From the NCBI RefSeq assembly GCF_001187505.1, contig NZ_CP012150.1, positions 5,490,048 to 5,554,047 on the forward strand: a stretch of 64,000 nt of DNA. Direction: 5' to 3'. Shown here piece after piece: positions 54,279 through 64,000 of the stretch. Position numbers and translations under genes: made by a program. The stretch's first letter is position 1, and each line of letters begins with the position of its first letter. The notes below the pieces were generated by a model. That model did not search any database and was not told the origin of the DNA. It was given only the letters and a program-made list of their open reading frames with translations. This DNA is from Mycolicibacterium goodii (lineage in GTDB: Bacteria > Actinomycetota > Actinomycetes > Mycobacteriales > Mycobacteriaceae).

Positions 54279-55109
54279 ATGAGCGACACCGCCCGTCCCC
54301 TGTCCGGCAAGGTCGCCTTCATCACCGGCGCCGCGCGCGGGCAGGGCCGTGCCGAAGCGGTCCGGTTGGCCGCTGACGGCGCCGACATCATCGCGGTCGA
54401 CCTGTGCGCTCAGATCGCGTCCGTGCCCTACCCGCTGGCCACGCCCGATGATCTGGCCACCACCGCCGAGCTCGTCGAAGAGGCCGGTGGGCGCATCGTC
54501 ACCCGGCAGGCCGACGTGCGTGACGAACCGGAACTCGCCGCGGCCCTGTCGGCCGGCCTCGACGAGTTCGGCAGGCTCGACATCGTCGTCGCCAATGCGG
54601 GCATCGCACCGATGCTGTCCGGGCCCGAAGGCTGGCGAGACGTCATCGATGTCAACCTCACCGGCGTGCACCACACCGTCGAGGTCGCGATCCCGACCAT
54701 GGTCGAGCAGGGCGACGGCGGCGCGATCGTCCTGATCAGCTCGGTCGCCGGGTTGATCGGCATCGGCGGTGGCGACCGCGGATCCGTCGGCTACACCGCC
54801 GCCAAGCACGGGGTGGTCGGCCTGATGCGGGCCTACGCCAACCACCTCGCACCGCACAGCATCCGGGTGAACTCGATCCACCCGACCGGAGTCGACACCC
54901 CGATGATCGACAACGAGTTCACCCGCGGCTGGCTGGCTCGGGTCACCGAGGAGACCGGTCGCCCGGTCGACATGGGCAATGCGCTTCCGGTGCAGGCGAT
55001 CCGTGCCGAGGATGTGGCCAACGCGGTGGCGTGGCTGGTGTCGGACCAGGCTCGCTACGTCACCGGCGTGACGCTGCCGGTGGACGCGGGCATCGTCAAC
55101 AAACGGTGA
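54279..55109 (+). CDS. Short-chain dehydrogenase/reductase, possibly mycofactocin-coupled
   Basis: A 276-residue Rossmann-fold oxidoreductase. The cofactor loop TGAARGQGR, the NAG segment (VVANAGIAP), the catalytic Ser in LISSVAG and the YxxxK pair YTAAK are all present. The TGAARGQGR form together with the insert after the second strand is typical of SDRs that keep NAD(H) bound and pass electrons to mycofactocin. The substrate is unknown. A CAGGAG site precedes ATG 54279. Confidence 0.87.
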   Translation: MSDTARPLSGKVAFITGAARGQGRAEAVRLAADGADIIAVDLCAQIASVPYPLATPDDLATTAELVEEAGGRIVTRQADVRDEPELAAALSAGLDEFGRLDIVVANAGIAPMLSGPEGWRDVIDVNLTGVHHTVEVAIPTMVEQGDGGAIVLISSVAGLIGIGGGDRGSVGYTAAKHGVVGLMRAYANHLAPHSIRVNSIHPTGVDTPMIDNEFTRGWLARVTEETGRPVDMGNALPVQAIRAEDVANAVAWLVSDQARYVTGVTLPVDAGIVNKR

Positions 55110-55122
55110 ACCAGGAGTCCGC

Positions 55123-55560
55123 ATGAGCATCGCTCCCGCGATCGGGGTTGCCGTCACCTTCTGCTGGATCGGCATGGTGCTGGCGATCTCGTTTCTCGAA
55201 GCCCCGCTGAAGTTCCGGGCGCCCAACGTCACGCTGCAGATCGGTCTCGGCATCGGCCGCCTGGTGTTCCGCGCCCTCAACACGGTCGAGATCGTGCTCG
55301 CCGCAGTGCTTCTGGTGGCGCTGTTGACCGAACCCGCGCGGACCTCGGTGCTCGTGGCGGTCGCGCTCGCCGTGGTGGCGCTGGCGGCGCAACTGGTCGC
55401 GGTGCGTCCGCGGCTGACACGCCGCTCCGATGCCGTGCTCGCCGCGGGACCAGAGGCGGACAACTTGCCCCGGTCCAATGCGCACTATGCCTACGTCGCG
55501 CTGGAAGTGGTCAAGCTCGCCGGCCTGTTCACCGCCGGAATCCTGTTGTTGACGAGTTAG
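55123..55560 (+). CDS. Four-helix membrane protein of unknown function
   Basis: A 145-residue protein with four hydrophobic segments (about 5-25, 47-67, 74-93 and 122-143) and a polar loop rich in Arg and Asp before the last. It is 14 bases after the SDR gene, so it is probably co-transcribed. Its stop overlaps the RNase J stop by four bases tail to tail. Family not recognised. Confidence 0.7.
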   Translation: MSIAPAIGVAVTFCWIGMVLAISFLEAPLKFRAPNVTLQIGLGIGRLVFRALNTVEIVLAAVLLVALLTEPARTSVLVAVALAVVALAAQLVAVRPRLTRRSDAVLAAGPEADNLPRSNAHYAYVALEVVKLAGLFTAGILLLTS

Positions 55561-57233
55561 ATCTCGATCACGGTCGGCACGATCATCGGCTGGCGGCGGT
55601 AGGTCTCCCCCACCCACTTGCCGACCGTGCGACGCACGGCCTGCGCGATGCGCGTCGGATCGGTGACGTTGTCGGCAGCGAGGCTGTCCAGTTCGCGCTC
55701 GACCTTCTGGGCCACCGGCTCCAACGCCTTCGGATCCTCGGAGAACCCACGTGAGATCAGGTGCGCCGGGCCGGCCGGGCGTCCGGTGCCGCGGTGCACC
55801 ACGACCGTGACGGCGACGAAACCCGACGACAGGATGAGACGTTCGCCCAGCGTGGCGTCGCCGACATCGCCCGTGATCAGGCCGTCGACGAACATCTTGC
55901 CGACGGTCACCGCGCCGGAGATCGACGCCCGCCCCGCGACAAGGTCCACGCTGACACCGTTCTCGGCGAGCACGATGTTCTCCGGTGGGACACCGGTGCT
56001 GGCGGCCAGCGCGGCGTTGGCCCGCAGGTGGCGCCAGGTGCCGTGCACGGGCATCACGTTGCGCGGCCGCACGCCGTTGTAGAGGAACAGCAACTCACCG
56101 GCGTAGGCGTGGCCAGAAACATGCACGCGCGCTTGCGCATTGGTGACGACGCGGGCACCGATCTTGGACAGCGCGTCGATCACGCCGTACACCGCCTCCT
56201 CGTTGCCCGGGATCAGCGACGAGGACAGGATGATCAGATCACCGGAGGTCAAGGTGATGCTGCGATGCTCGCCGCGCGACATCCGCGACAGCGCGGCCAT
56301 CGGCTCGCCCTGAGTTCCCGTGGTGATCAACACAACCCGGTCGGCAGGCATCATCTCGGCGGCGGCGATGTCGAGGATGTCGGAGTCGTCGACCTTCAGG
56401 TAACCCAACTCGCGGGCGATACCCATGTTGCGCACCATCGACCGCCCGACGAACGACACCCGACGCCCCAGGGCCACCGCGGCGTCGATGATCTGTTGCA
56501 CGCGATCGACGTTCGACGCGAAGCACGCCACGATCACCCGGCCCTCGGCGCCGCGGATCAGCCGGTGCAGCGTGGGCCCGACCTCGCTCTCCGACGGACT
56601 GACGCCTGGATGCTCGGAGTTGGTGGAATCGCACAGGAACAGGTCGACCCCGGCGTCGCCGAGCCGCGACATACCGGGCAGATCGGTCGGTCGCCCGTCG
56701 AGCGGCAACTGGTCGAGCTTGATGTCGCCGGTGTGCAGCACCGTGCCCGCACCGGTGTGGATCGCGACCGCGAGGCAACCCGGGATCGAGTGGTTGACCG
56801 CGAAGTACTCGCACTCGAAGACGCCGTGCCTGCTGCTCTGCCGCTCGGCCACCTCGACGAAGGTCGGCTTGAGGCGGTGCTCGCGGCACTTCTCGCGGAC
56901 CAGCGCGATGGTGAACTTCGAACCCACGATCGGGATGTCGGGCCGCAGCTTCAGCAGAAACGGGATCGCGCCGATGTGGTCCTCGTGCGCGTGCGTGACG
57001 ACGAGCGCCTCGATCTCGTCGAGCCGGTCCTCGATGTGCCGCAGATCGGGCAGGATCAGATCGACCCCCGGCTCGTCGTGCCCGGGGAACAGCACGCCAC
57101 AGTCGACGATGAGCAACCTGCCGAGGTGCTCGAAAACCGTCATGTTGCGGCCGATCTCACTGATACCGCCCAGGGCGGTGACACGCAGTCCGCCCGGAGC
57201 GAGCGGCGGTGGTGGCGCGAGTTCGGCGCTCAT
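55557..57233 (-). CDS. rnj: Ribonuclease J
   Basis: A 558-residue metallo-beta-lactamase/beta-CASP ribonuclease with 5'-exonuclease and endonuclease activity in RNA decay and rRNA maturation. The metal site is THAHEDHIGAIP with further His in NHSIPGC and a TGDIKLD motif; beta-CASP elements (VACFASNVDRVQQ, SSSLIPGNE, HVSGHAYAGEL) follow. ATG 57233 is used; a longer frame to 57380 runs into dapA. It starts eight bases after the dapA stop. Confidence 0.95.
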   Translation of the reverse strand: MSAELAPPPPLAPGGLRVTALGGISEIGRNMTVFEHLGRLLIVDCGVLFPGHDEPGVDLILPDLRHIEDRLDEIEALVVTHAHEDHIGAIPFLLKLRPDIPIVGSKFTIALVREKCREHRLKPTFVEVAERQSSRHGVFECEYFAVNHSIPGCLAVAIHTGAGTVLHTGDIKLDQLPLDGRPTDLPGMSRLGDAGVDLFLCDSTNSEHPGVSPSESEVGPTLHRLIRGAEGRVIVACFASNVDRVQQIIDAAVALGRRVSFVGRSMVRNMGIARELGYLKVDDSDILDIAAAEMMPADRVVLITTGTQGEPMAALSRMSRGEHRSITLTSGDLIILSSSLIPGNEEAVYGVIDALSKIGARVVTNAQARVHVSGHAYAGELLFLYNGVRPRNVMPVHGTWRHLRANAALAASTGVPPENIVLAENGVSVDLVAGRASISGAVTVGKMFVDGLITGDVGDATLGERLILSSGFVAVTVVVHRGTGRPAGPAHLISRGFSEDPKALEPVAQKVERELDSLAADNVTDPTRIAQAVRRTVGKWVGETYRRQPMIVPTVIEI

Positions 57234-57240
57234 GTATCCC

Positions 57241-58921
<1,681 letters not shown>

Positions 58922-58952
58922 GGCATCACCTTAAATGGTGCGGTCTGCGCGT

Positions 58953-59765
58953 TCAGTCGGCGAGCACACCGGCACGACGCATCGCCGCCGAGATGAGCTC
59001 GAAGTCGATCGCGACGTGGGCCCTGGCCAGATCGTCGGCATCGTCACCGTCGCCACGCCCGATCGCGTCGACAAGCAGTTCGTGCTCATGCAGCGCCCGC
59101 AGTTCCATCTCGCGCATGGTCCCGGGTTCACCCCACAGGTGCGCGGGAGCGCCGATGCTCACCGAGGCCTCCAGTTCCAGCAGCACCTGCTTGAGCACCG
59201 CGTTGCGCGCCGCGTCCATGATCGCCAGGTGCAGCGCACTGTCGGCCTGCTGCGATTCCAGCCCGCTCGGCGCGCTGCGGTACGCCTCGAGCCGTTCCCG
59301 CAGCAGCGCGATGTCGCCATCGGACCGTGATTCGGCGGCCGCGCGGCACACCGCGCCGTGGATGCGGCAGATCGCGTCGCAGCGGTCGCGCAGTTCGTCG
59401 ACGCGCATGGTCAGGGTGCGGCCCACCGCCGCGGTCGACGACTCCGGCCACTGCTGCAGTACATACGTTCCACCGCCGCGACCTGCGTTTTTGGTCTCGA
59501 CGAGGCCGAGGTCGACCAGTCGCGCGAGCGCCGCGCGCACGGTCATCCGGCCCACCCGCAGTGAGGAGGCCAGTTCACGTTCGGACGGTAGCCGCGCGCC
59601 GGGCAGGTATTCCCCGATCGCGATGGCCGTGACCAGGCGATCGGTGATCTCATCGACGCGCGTGGGGGTTTCCAGTTCGCGGGCCAGCAGCCCGGATGCC
59701 GACCCCGTGCCGCCGGCCCCGATGGGCTGCGCCGTCTGCGCGTCCTGTCCTCCCATGGTCTTCAC
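58953..59765 (-). CDS. GntR/FadR-family transcriptional regulator
   Basis: A 270-residue repressor. A 35-residue disordered leader precedes a winged helix-turn-helix (about 38-105: LPSERELASSLRVGRMTVRAALARL), and a C-terminal all-helical FCD ligand-binding domain follows, with metal-site-like residues in HLAIMDAARN. It is divergent from a peptidase-permease pair and faces a perfect 27-bp palindrome that is probably its operator. The ligand may be an amino acid or peptide product; this is inferred from the neighbours. Confidence 0.87.
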   Translation of the reverse strand: MKTMGGQDAQTAQPIGAGGTGSASGLLARELETPTRVDEITDRLVTAIAIGEYLPGARLPSERELASSLRVGRMTVRAALARLVDLGLVETKNAGRGGGTYVLQQWPESSTAAVGRTLTMRVDELRDRCDAICRIHGAVCRAAAESRSDGDIALLRERLEAYRSAPSGLESQQADSALHLAIMDAARNAVLKQVLLELEASVSIGAPAHLWGEPGTMREMELRALHEHELLVDAIGRGDGDDADDLARAHVAIDFELISAAMRRAGVLAD

Positions 59766-59793
59766 AGTATCGGCCCCTATCGTTAAATCCTGA

Positions 59794-59820
59794 TTAATGG
59801 TCTTGCTACGAGACCATTAA
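59794..59820. promoter_or_regulatory. Perfect inverted repeat, probable GntR operator
   Basis: TTAATGGTCT and AGACCATTAA are perfect ten-base complements with a seven-base spacer (TGCTACG). The repeat lies in the 61-base gap between the GntR gene (28 bases from its start) and the iminopeptidase gene (six bases before its ATG). A TGGT/ACCA core is usual for FadR-type operators. One bound dimer could repress both genes. Confidence 0.75.
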
Positions 59821-59826
59821 CGGTCC

Positions 59827-60756
59827 ATGCTGTCCCGCATGCCTGTTTCGTCCCGCACCGTGCCGTTCGGCGTTCACGAGACCTGGGTTCAGGTCACGAC
59901 GCCCGAGAACGCCCAACCCGACGCTCTCCCGCTGATCGTTCTGCACGGCGGTCCCGGCATGGCCCACAACTACGTCGCCAACATCGCCGCCCTCGCCGAC
60001 GAAACCGGCCGTACCGTCATCCATTACGACCAGGTGGGCTGCGGCAACAGCACGCACCTGCCCGACGCGCCCGCCGGGTTCTGGACCCCGCAGTTGTTCG
60101 TCGACGAGTTCCACGCGGTGCGCGCCGCGCTGGGTATCGAGCGCTACCACGTCCTCGGACAGTCCTGGGGCGGCATGCTCGGCGCCGAGATCGCGGTGCG
60201 CCAACCGTCCGGTCTGGTGTCGCTGGCCATCTGCAACTCACCGGCGTCGATGAAGTTGTGGACGGAGGCAGCCGGTGATCTGCGGGCGCAGTTGCCCGCC
60301 GAGACGCGCGCCGCGCTCGATCGTCACGAAGCCGCGGGCACCGTCACCGACCCCGAGTACCTGCAGGCGACCGAGGAGTTCTACCGGCGCCACGTGTGCC
60401 GCGTCGAACCGACGCCCCAGGACTTCGCCGACAGTGTCGCGCAGATGGAAGCCGAGCCGACGGTGTACCACACCATGAACGGCCCCAACGAGTTCCACGT
60501 CATCGGGACCCTCGGCGACTGGAGCATCATCGACCGGCTTCCCGGCATCGTGGCGCCCGTGCTCGTGATCGCGGGCGAGTTCGACGAAGCCACACCCAAG
60601 ACCTGGCAGCCGTTCGTCGACAACATCACCGACGTCCGCAGCCATGTGTTCTCCGACACGAGTCACTGCACGCACCTGGAAAAGCCCGAGGAATTCCGCG
60701 CCGTGATCGCGCAGTTCCTCCATCAACACGATCTGGCCGCCGCCGCCCGGGTCTGA
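59827..60756 (+). CDS. Proline iminopeptidase-family alpha/beta hydrolase
   Basis: A 309-residue cytoplasmic peptidase of family S33. It has HGGPGMAHNY (oxyanion region), the nucleophile motif GQSWGGM with Ser near 115, a likely Asp in GEFDEATPK and the terminal His in DTSHCTHLEKPEE. It removes N-terminal Pro or similar residues from peptides. Six bases separate the operator from ATG 59827, so the mRNA leader is very short or absent; a second ATG is at 59839. It is probably co-transcribed with the permease gene. Confidence 0.85.
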   Translation: MLSRMPVSSRTVPFGVHETWVQVTTPENAQPDALPLIVLHGGPGMAHNYVANIAALADETGRTVIHYDQVGCGNSTHLPDAPAGFWTPQLFVDEFHAVRAALGIERYHVLGQSWGGMLGAEIAVRQPSGLVSLAICNSPASMKLWTEAAGDLRAQLPAETRAALDRHEAAGTVTDPEYLQATEEFYRRHVCRVEPTPQDFADSVAQMEAEPTVYHTMNGPNEFHVIGTLGDWSIIDRLPGIVAPVLVIAGEFDEATPKTWQPFVDNITDVRSHVFSDTSHCTHLEKPEEFRAVIAQFLHQHDLAAAARV

Positions 60757-60784
60757 TCCCGCCCAACATCTCGACAGGACCATC

Positions 60785-62188
60785 ATGGCAATCGAAACCG
60801 GCTCCGCTTCCCGCCCGGTCACCACCGGCGAAGGGCAGCGCACCCTCGAGTCCTTCGGCTACAAACAGGAACTCAGCCGTCAGATCTCGACCGTGGACCT
60901 CATCGTCTACGGGCTCGTGTTCATGGTGCCCATCGCACCGTGGACCATCTTCGGCACCGTGTACAACAGCGCATCGGGCATGGTGCCGCTGGTCTACCTC
61001 ATCGGTTTGATCGCCATGGTGTTCACCGCGCTGGCCTACGCGCAGATGGCGAAGTCGTTCCCGCTCGCGGGTTCGGTGTTCGCCTACGTGGGCCGCGGCA
61101 TCCACCCCGGTCTCGGATTCTTCGCCGGGTGGGCGATGCTGCTCGATTATCTGTTGATCCCCACGCTGCTGTACGTGTTCGCGGCCGAGTCGATGGTCGG
61201 CCTGTTCCCCGGCACGCCACGTTGGGTGTGGGCCGTGGTGTTCGTCGCGGTCAACACCGTGATCAACCTGCTCGGCGTCAGCTCGCTGAAGATGGTCAAC
61301 CGTCTGTTCCTGGCGGTCGAATTGGTGTTCGTCGTGCTGTTCGTCATCATCGCGGTGCGCGCCATCAACGGTCAGTCGCTGCCCAACGTCGGGTGGAGCA
61401 CGTTGCCGATCTGAAACTCCGAACTTGTCACCGCACCGCTGCTGGCCGCGGCGCTGTCCATTGCCGTGCTGAGTTTCCTTGGCTTCGATGGCATTTCGAC
61501 ACTGGCCGAGGAGTCGACCGGCAAGAAGAACCCGGCAGGCCGGGCGATGATCATCTCGCTGTTCATCGTGGCGTTCCTGTTCATCACCCAGACCTGGCTG
61601 GCCAGCCTGCTCGCCGGCGGGCGCGAGGCGTTCAGCGAGGACGAGGCAGGCAACGCCTTCTTCACACTCGTGCAGGCCGCGTCGAGCACCGGCTGGATGA
61701 ACGCGTTCTTCGTCGTCAACGTCCTCGCCGTCGGCTTCGCCAACGCGATGGCCGCCCAGGCCGCAACCAGCCGCCTGCTGTTCTCGATGAGCCGCGACCG
61801 CCAGCTGCCCGCCTTCCTGTCGAAGATCAGCTCGCGCAAGGTGCCCGTCGCCGCGCTGCTCGTGGTCAGTGCACTCAGCCTGGTGTTGGTGCTGTTCTTC
61901 GTCGGCCAGATCGGCCTGATCTCGTCGCTGGTGAACTTCGGTGCGCTGTTCGGCTTCTGCCTGCTGCACGCCTCGGTGCTCTGGTACTACCTGGTGCGCA
62001 ACAAGTCCAGGAACTACCTGCTGCACGGCGTGGTGCCGACCATCGGCTTCTTGATCATCGGCTATGTGCTGATCAACGCCGACGTCCTCGCCAAGGTCGG
62101 CGGCATCTCGTGGCTGGTGATCGGCGCCATCGTGTTCGCCATCAACAAGGTTCGCGGCCGCGGGGTCCCGGCACTGACCGAGGCCTGA
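60785..62188 (+). pseudogene. APC-family amino-acid permease with an in-frame stop codon
   Basis: One continuous frame of 468 codons encodes a 12-helix amino-acid/polyamine permease, interrupted by TGA at 61412-61414. The first part (209 residues) covers helices 1-5 or 6 (TVDLIVYGLVFMVPIAPW, FPLAGSVFAYVGRG). The rest begins NSELVTAP in the same frame and continues with FLGFDGISTLAEE to the normal end. The stop may replace a Trp codon (TGG). It could be a real null mutation or a sequence error. Co-transcription with the iminopeptidase points to uptake of an amino acid or peptide fragment. Confidence 0.8.
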
Positions 62189-62197
62189 ATTCGGTGC

Positions 62198-62232
62198 GGT
62201 GCAAGCGCCGAACACCCGCTTACGCTTGCACC
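62198..62232. promoter_or_regulatory. Hairpin directly upstream of the small lipoprotein gene
   Basis: GGTGCAAGCG (62198-62207) and CGCTTGCACC (62223-62232) form a perfect ten-base-pair stem with a 15-base loop. The second arm ends at the base before the lipoprotein ATG. It could end the permease transcript, or block ribosome access when transcribed from upstream. Confidence 0.55.
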
Positions 62233-62529
62233 ATGTATGCCGCCCGTGCCTGCGCACTCGCCGCATTGACACTGCTCGCCGGGGGTTGCCCGACGTCCGA
62301 GTCGGCAACCCCCTCGAGCGCGCCGCCAGCGCAACTGTCCCGACAGGACGCGATCGCGGTTCTGACCAATAGCGACGAGGTCGACAAGCTCGTCAAGCTG
62401 GAAGAAGTTCTTGGACCACTGATCTCGGAACTTCGCGACGCTCCCGATGAGCGCTACATGTCAGATCCCCGATGGGACAATGTGATAAGCGCAGCGGTCG
62501 CAGCTCTAGCAGCAATGAACCGCTCGTAA
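62233..62529 (+). CDS. Small predicted lipoprotein
   Basis: A 98-residue protein with a signal peptide ending in a lipobox (LAGGC, Cys about 19), a Ser/Pro/Ala linker and a helical acidic domain (DEVDKLVKLEEVLGPLIS). No ribosome binding site is exposed because a hairpin abuts the ATG, so a leaderless transcript is possible. No family recognised. Signal peptide and codon pattern support a real gene. Confidence 0.6.
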   Translation: MYAARACALAALTLLAGGCPTSESATPSSAPPAQLSRQDAIAVLTNSDEVDKLVKLEEVLGPLISELRDAPDERYMSDPRWDNVISAAVAALAAMNRS

Positions 62530-62600
62530 CCTCCGCGTGATCGATGACTTCATGCGCCAAATCTCAGCAGTGGTCGTGGATCACGGGCTCGAACAGCGCT

Positions 62601-64000
62601 TCAGTCAGCGTTGGGCCAAGAATCCCGCCTTGAGCGCTCGGCGTATGCCGGTGCGAGAGCCTCCATCTGGTCGATCACCAGCTTGATTGCTGCAGGCTGC
62701 TTGTCTGGTGGGTACCTGTACTTCACCAACAGGCGCTTGATCGACGACCGTAGTTTGGCGCGCACATCGTCGCGGACGGTCCAGTCGGTCTTGGTGTCCC
62801 GCTGCATCACCGTCACCAATTCACGGGCGATCTGGGCCAGCACATCCTCGCCCTCGAGTTCTAAAGCGGACTCGTTCTCGGCGACGGCGTCGTAGAACGC
62901 TAGTTCGTCGTGCGACAACGGAGGCGAGAACCGTTTCCCCCGATCCGTTTCCGCGGCAACCTCTTTGGCCATCTCGATCAATTCCGCGATGACTTCTGCC
63001 GAGGTGAGCTGCTGGTTCGTGTACTTGCGCATGAGTTCGGAGACACGGTCGGAGAACGCCCGCTGGCGTACCAGGTTGTTGCGCGTGGCGACGCCCATCT
63101 CTTCGGTGATCAGCGCCCGCAGGGCCTCGATAGCCAGGTGCGGGTTGTCCGACCGCTTCACCTTCGCCTCGAACTCCGGAGTGAGCTCCGACAGCGACGG
63201 CTTGGGCAGTCCGGCTGCGTCGTAGATGTCGACGATTTCGCCGGCAGCGGTCGACTCGTCGACGAGCACCGACAAGAGACGTTTGATGTCCTCGGGAATC
63301 GGTTTGCCCTCGGCCTGGCGCTGCTGCGCGTCCAGCTTGCCCATGACCACACGAACCTGTTCGTAGAACTTGACCGTCTGGCGCAGGTCGTCGAGCGTCT
63401 GGCTCCCGGCGCACAGGGACCAGGCTCGTGCCAGCTGCGCCGACAGCGTCCGGAACCGGTCCCCCAGGGTGGGCTCGGTTTGGTTGCCCGGTGTGCCCGG
63501 GTCACGCAGTTTGCCGGCAAGGTTCACTGCCGCAGTCAGCCAGCTGACCTGCTGCGACGCGACCTTCGCCCGCCAGTCGTAGACGGCGCACAGTGCGTCG
63601 AGTTGGCCGATCAGCGTGGTGGTGAGCGCTACGGCCTCGTCGATGTCCTTGCCAAGGGGTTGTTCTTTGCGGTCTGATTCGGTGTACTCGGCGAGCGCGG
63701 CGGCGAGGTTGTCCACCAGCGGTGCGTACGCGACCAGCAGCCCCGACGGCTTGCCGCGAAAGGTGCGGTTCACCCGCGCCAGGGTCTGCATGAGCAGTGC
63801 ACCCTTGAGGGGGCGATCCAGGTACAGCGTGTGCAGCGGCGGAGCGTCGAACCCGGTGAGCATCATGTCCTTGACGATGACGATCTGCAGCTCGTCGTCG
63901 GGGTCGCGCAGCCGCTTCTGGATCACCTTGTTCAGGGCTTCACGACGCACATGCTTGGCGATCAGCCCCGTATCCTGCGGGGTGCCGGAGTAGACGACCT
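62601..64000 (-). CDS. hsdR: Type I restriction enzyme HsdR, C-terminal part
   Basis: 466 codons of a longer gene whose 5' part lies beyond the window. It begins in the second helicase domain (VVYSGTPQDTGLIAK, VIVKDMMLTGFDAPPLHTLY) and has the motif VI region QTLARVNRTFRGK. The helical C-terminal domain that docks on the HsdM/HsdS methylase follows. The N-terminal endonuclease and Walker A regions are not seen. In M. tuberculosis hsd genes also lie beside thyX. No hsdM or hsdS is within the window. Confidence 0.88.
   Translation of the reverse strand, partial: VVYSGTPQDTGLIAKHVRREALNKVIQKRLRDPDDELQIVIVKDMMLTGFDAPPLHTLYLDRPLKGALLMQTLARVNRTFRGKPSGLLVAYAPLVDNLAAALAEYTESDRKEQPLGKDIDEAVALTTTLIGQLDALCAVYDWRAKVASQQVSWLTAAVNLAGKLRDPGTPGNQTEPTLGDRFRTLSAQLARAWSLCAGSQTLDDLRQTVKFYEQVRVVMGKLDAQQRQAEGKPIPEDIKRLLSVLVDESTAAGEIVDIYDAAGLPKPSLSELTPEFEAKVKRSDNPHLAIEALRALITEEMGVATRNNLVRQRAFSDRVSELMRKYTNQQLTSAEVIAELIEMAKEVAAETDRGKRFSPPLSHDELAFYDAVAENESALELEGEDVLAQIARELVTVMQRDTKTDWTVRDDVRAKLRSSIKRLLVKYRYPPDKQPAAIKLVIDQMEALAPAYAERSRRDSWPNAD

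Noticed and set aside
61412..61414. Selenocysteine at the permease TGA
   Set aside because: APC permeases are not selenoproteins, and no SECIS-like hairpin is evident just after the codon.

Overview
The window is high-GC actinobacterial DNA, and its gene order marks it as a mycobacterium. The run sthA, PAC2 protein, alpha/beta hydrolase, phzF, nrdR, chiZ-like gene, lexA ... hflX, dapF, miaA ... miaB ... recX, recA ... pspM, pspA, clgR, pgsA3, argA, ftsK ... RNase J, dapA, thyX is the order I know from the Mycobacterium tuberculosis chromosome (sthA to thyX). It is expanded here with genes typical of fast-growing soil species. recA has no intein, and a complete high-affinity [NiFe]-hydrogenase locus lies beside recA. 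Mycolicibacterium smegmatis or a close relative is the best guess.

Layout. 1-8137: a DUF4192 gene cut by the window edge, sthA, a lipoprotein protease, the PAC2/hydrolase/PhzF group, nrdR, and the SOS pair chiZ-like/lexA with LexA boxes. 8148-15021: a large LGFP-repeat envelope protein, a BisC-type molybdoenzyme and a PE-PPE-domain esterase. 15034-23596: RNA modification and cell-wall genes (hflX, dapF, miaA, miaB) with membrane proteins; two conserved genes here are interrupted by apparent frameshifts. 23692-26921: the gluABCD glutamate importer. 26989-28573: recX-recA, with both a LexA box and a LexA-independent (PafBC-type) promoter. 28798-44614: a 16-kb, 19-gene, same-strand hydrogenase locus. 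44628-53779: DUF3046 gene, a glycosyltransferase, the clgR-pspA-pspM envelope-stress group with a SigE-type promoter, cinA, pgsA3, argA and ftsK. 53944-58921: small oxidoreductases, RNase J, dapA, thyX. 58953-62529: a GntR regulator with a perfect 27-bp operator, a proline iminopeptidase, an amino-acid permease interrupted by an in-frame stop, and a small lipoprotein. 62601-64000: the 3' part of a type I restriction hsdR gene.

The hydrogenase locus is the most notable system. It encodes hypA, hypB, the small and large subunits (hhyS, hhyL), a NifU-like/four-cysteine protein, three translationally coupled proteins of unknown function (two of them DUF5947 and DUF6084), a 39-residue membrane peptide, the maturation endopeptidase, hypC, hypF, a DUF6390 protein, a 59-residue acidic protein, an SIS-like/HypC-like protein, a GmhA-like SIS protein, hypE, a second hypC and hypD. 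The small subunit has Asp instead of the second Cys of the proximal-cluster CxxC motif and has no Tat signal. Both are hallmarks of the group 1h (actinobacterial, atmospheric-H2) hydrogenases. The Hyp proteins build the NiFe(CN)2CO centre; the roles of the DUF, SIS and NifU-like proteins are not established.

Three otherwise conserved genes are interrupted (two frameshifts, one in-frame TGA). These may be real mutations or errors in this particular sequence. No tRNA, rRNA, CRISPR array, insertion sequence or prophage was recognised, and no intergenic stretch exceeds 300 bases.
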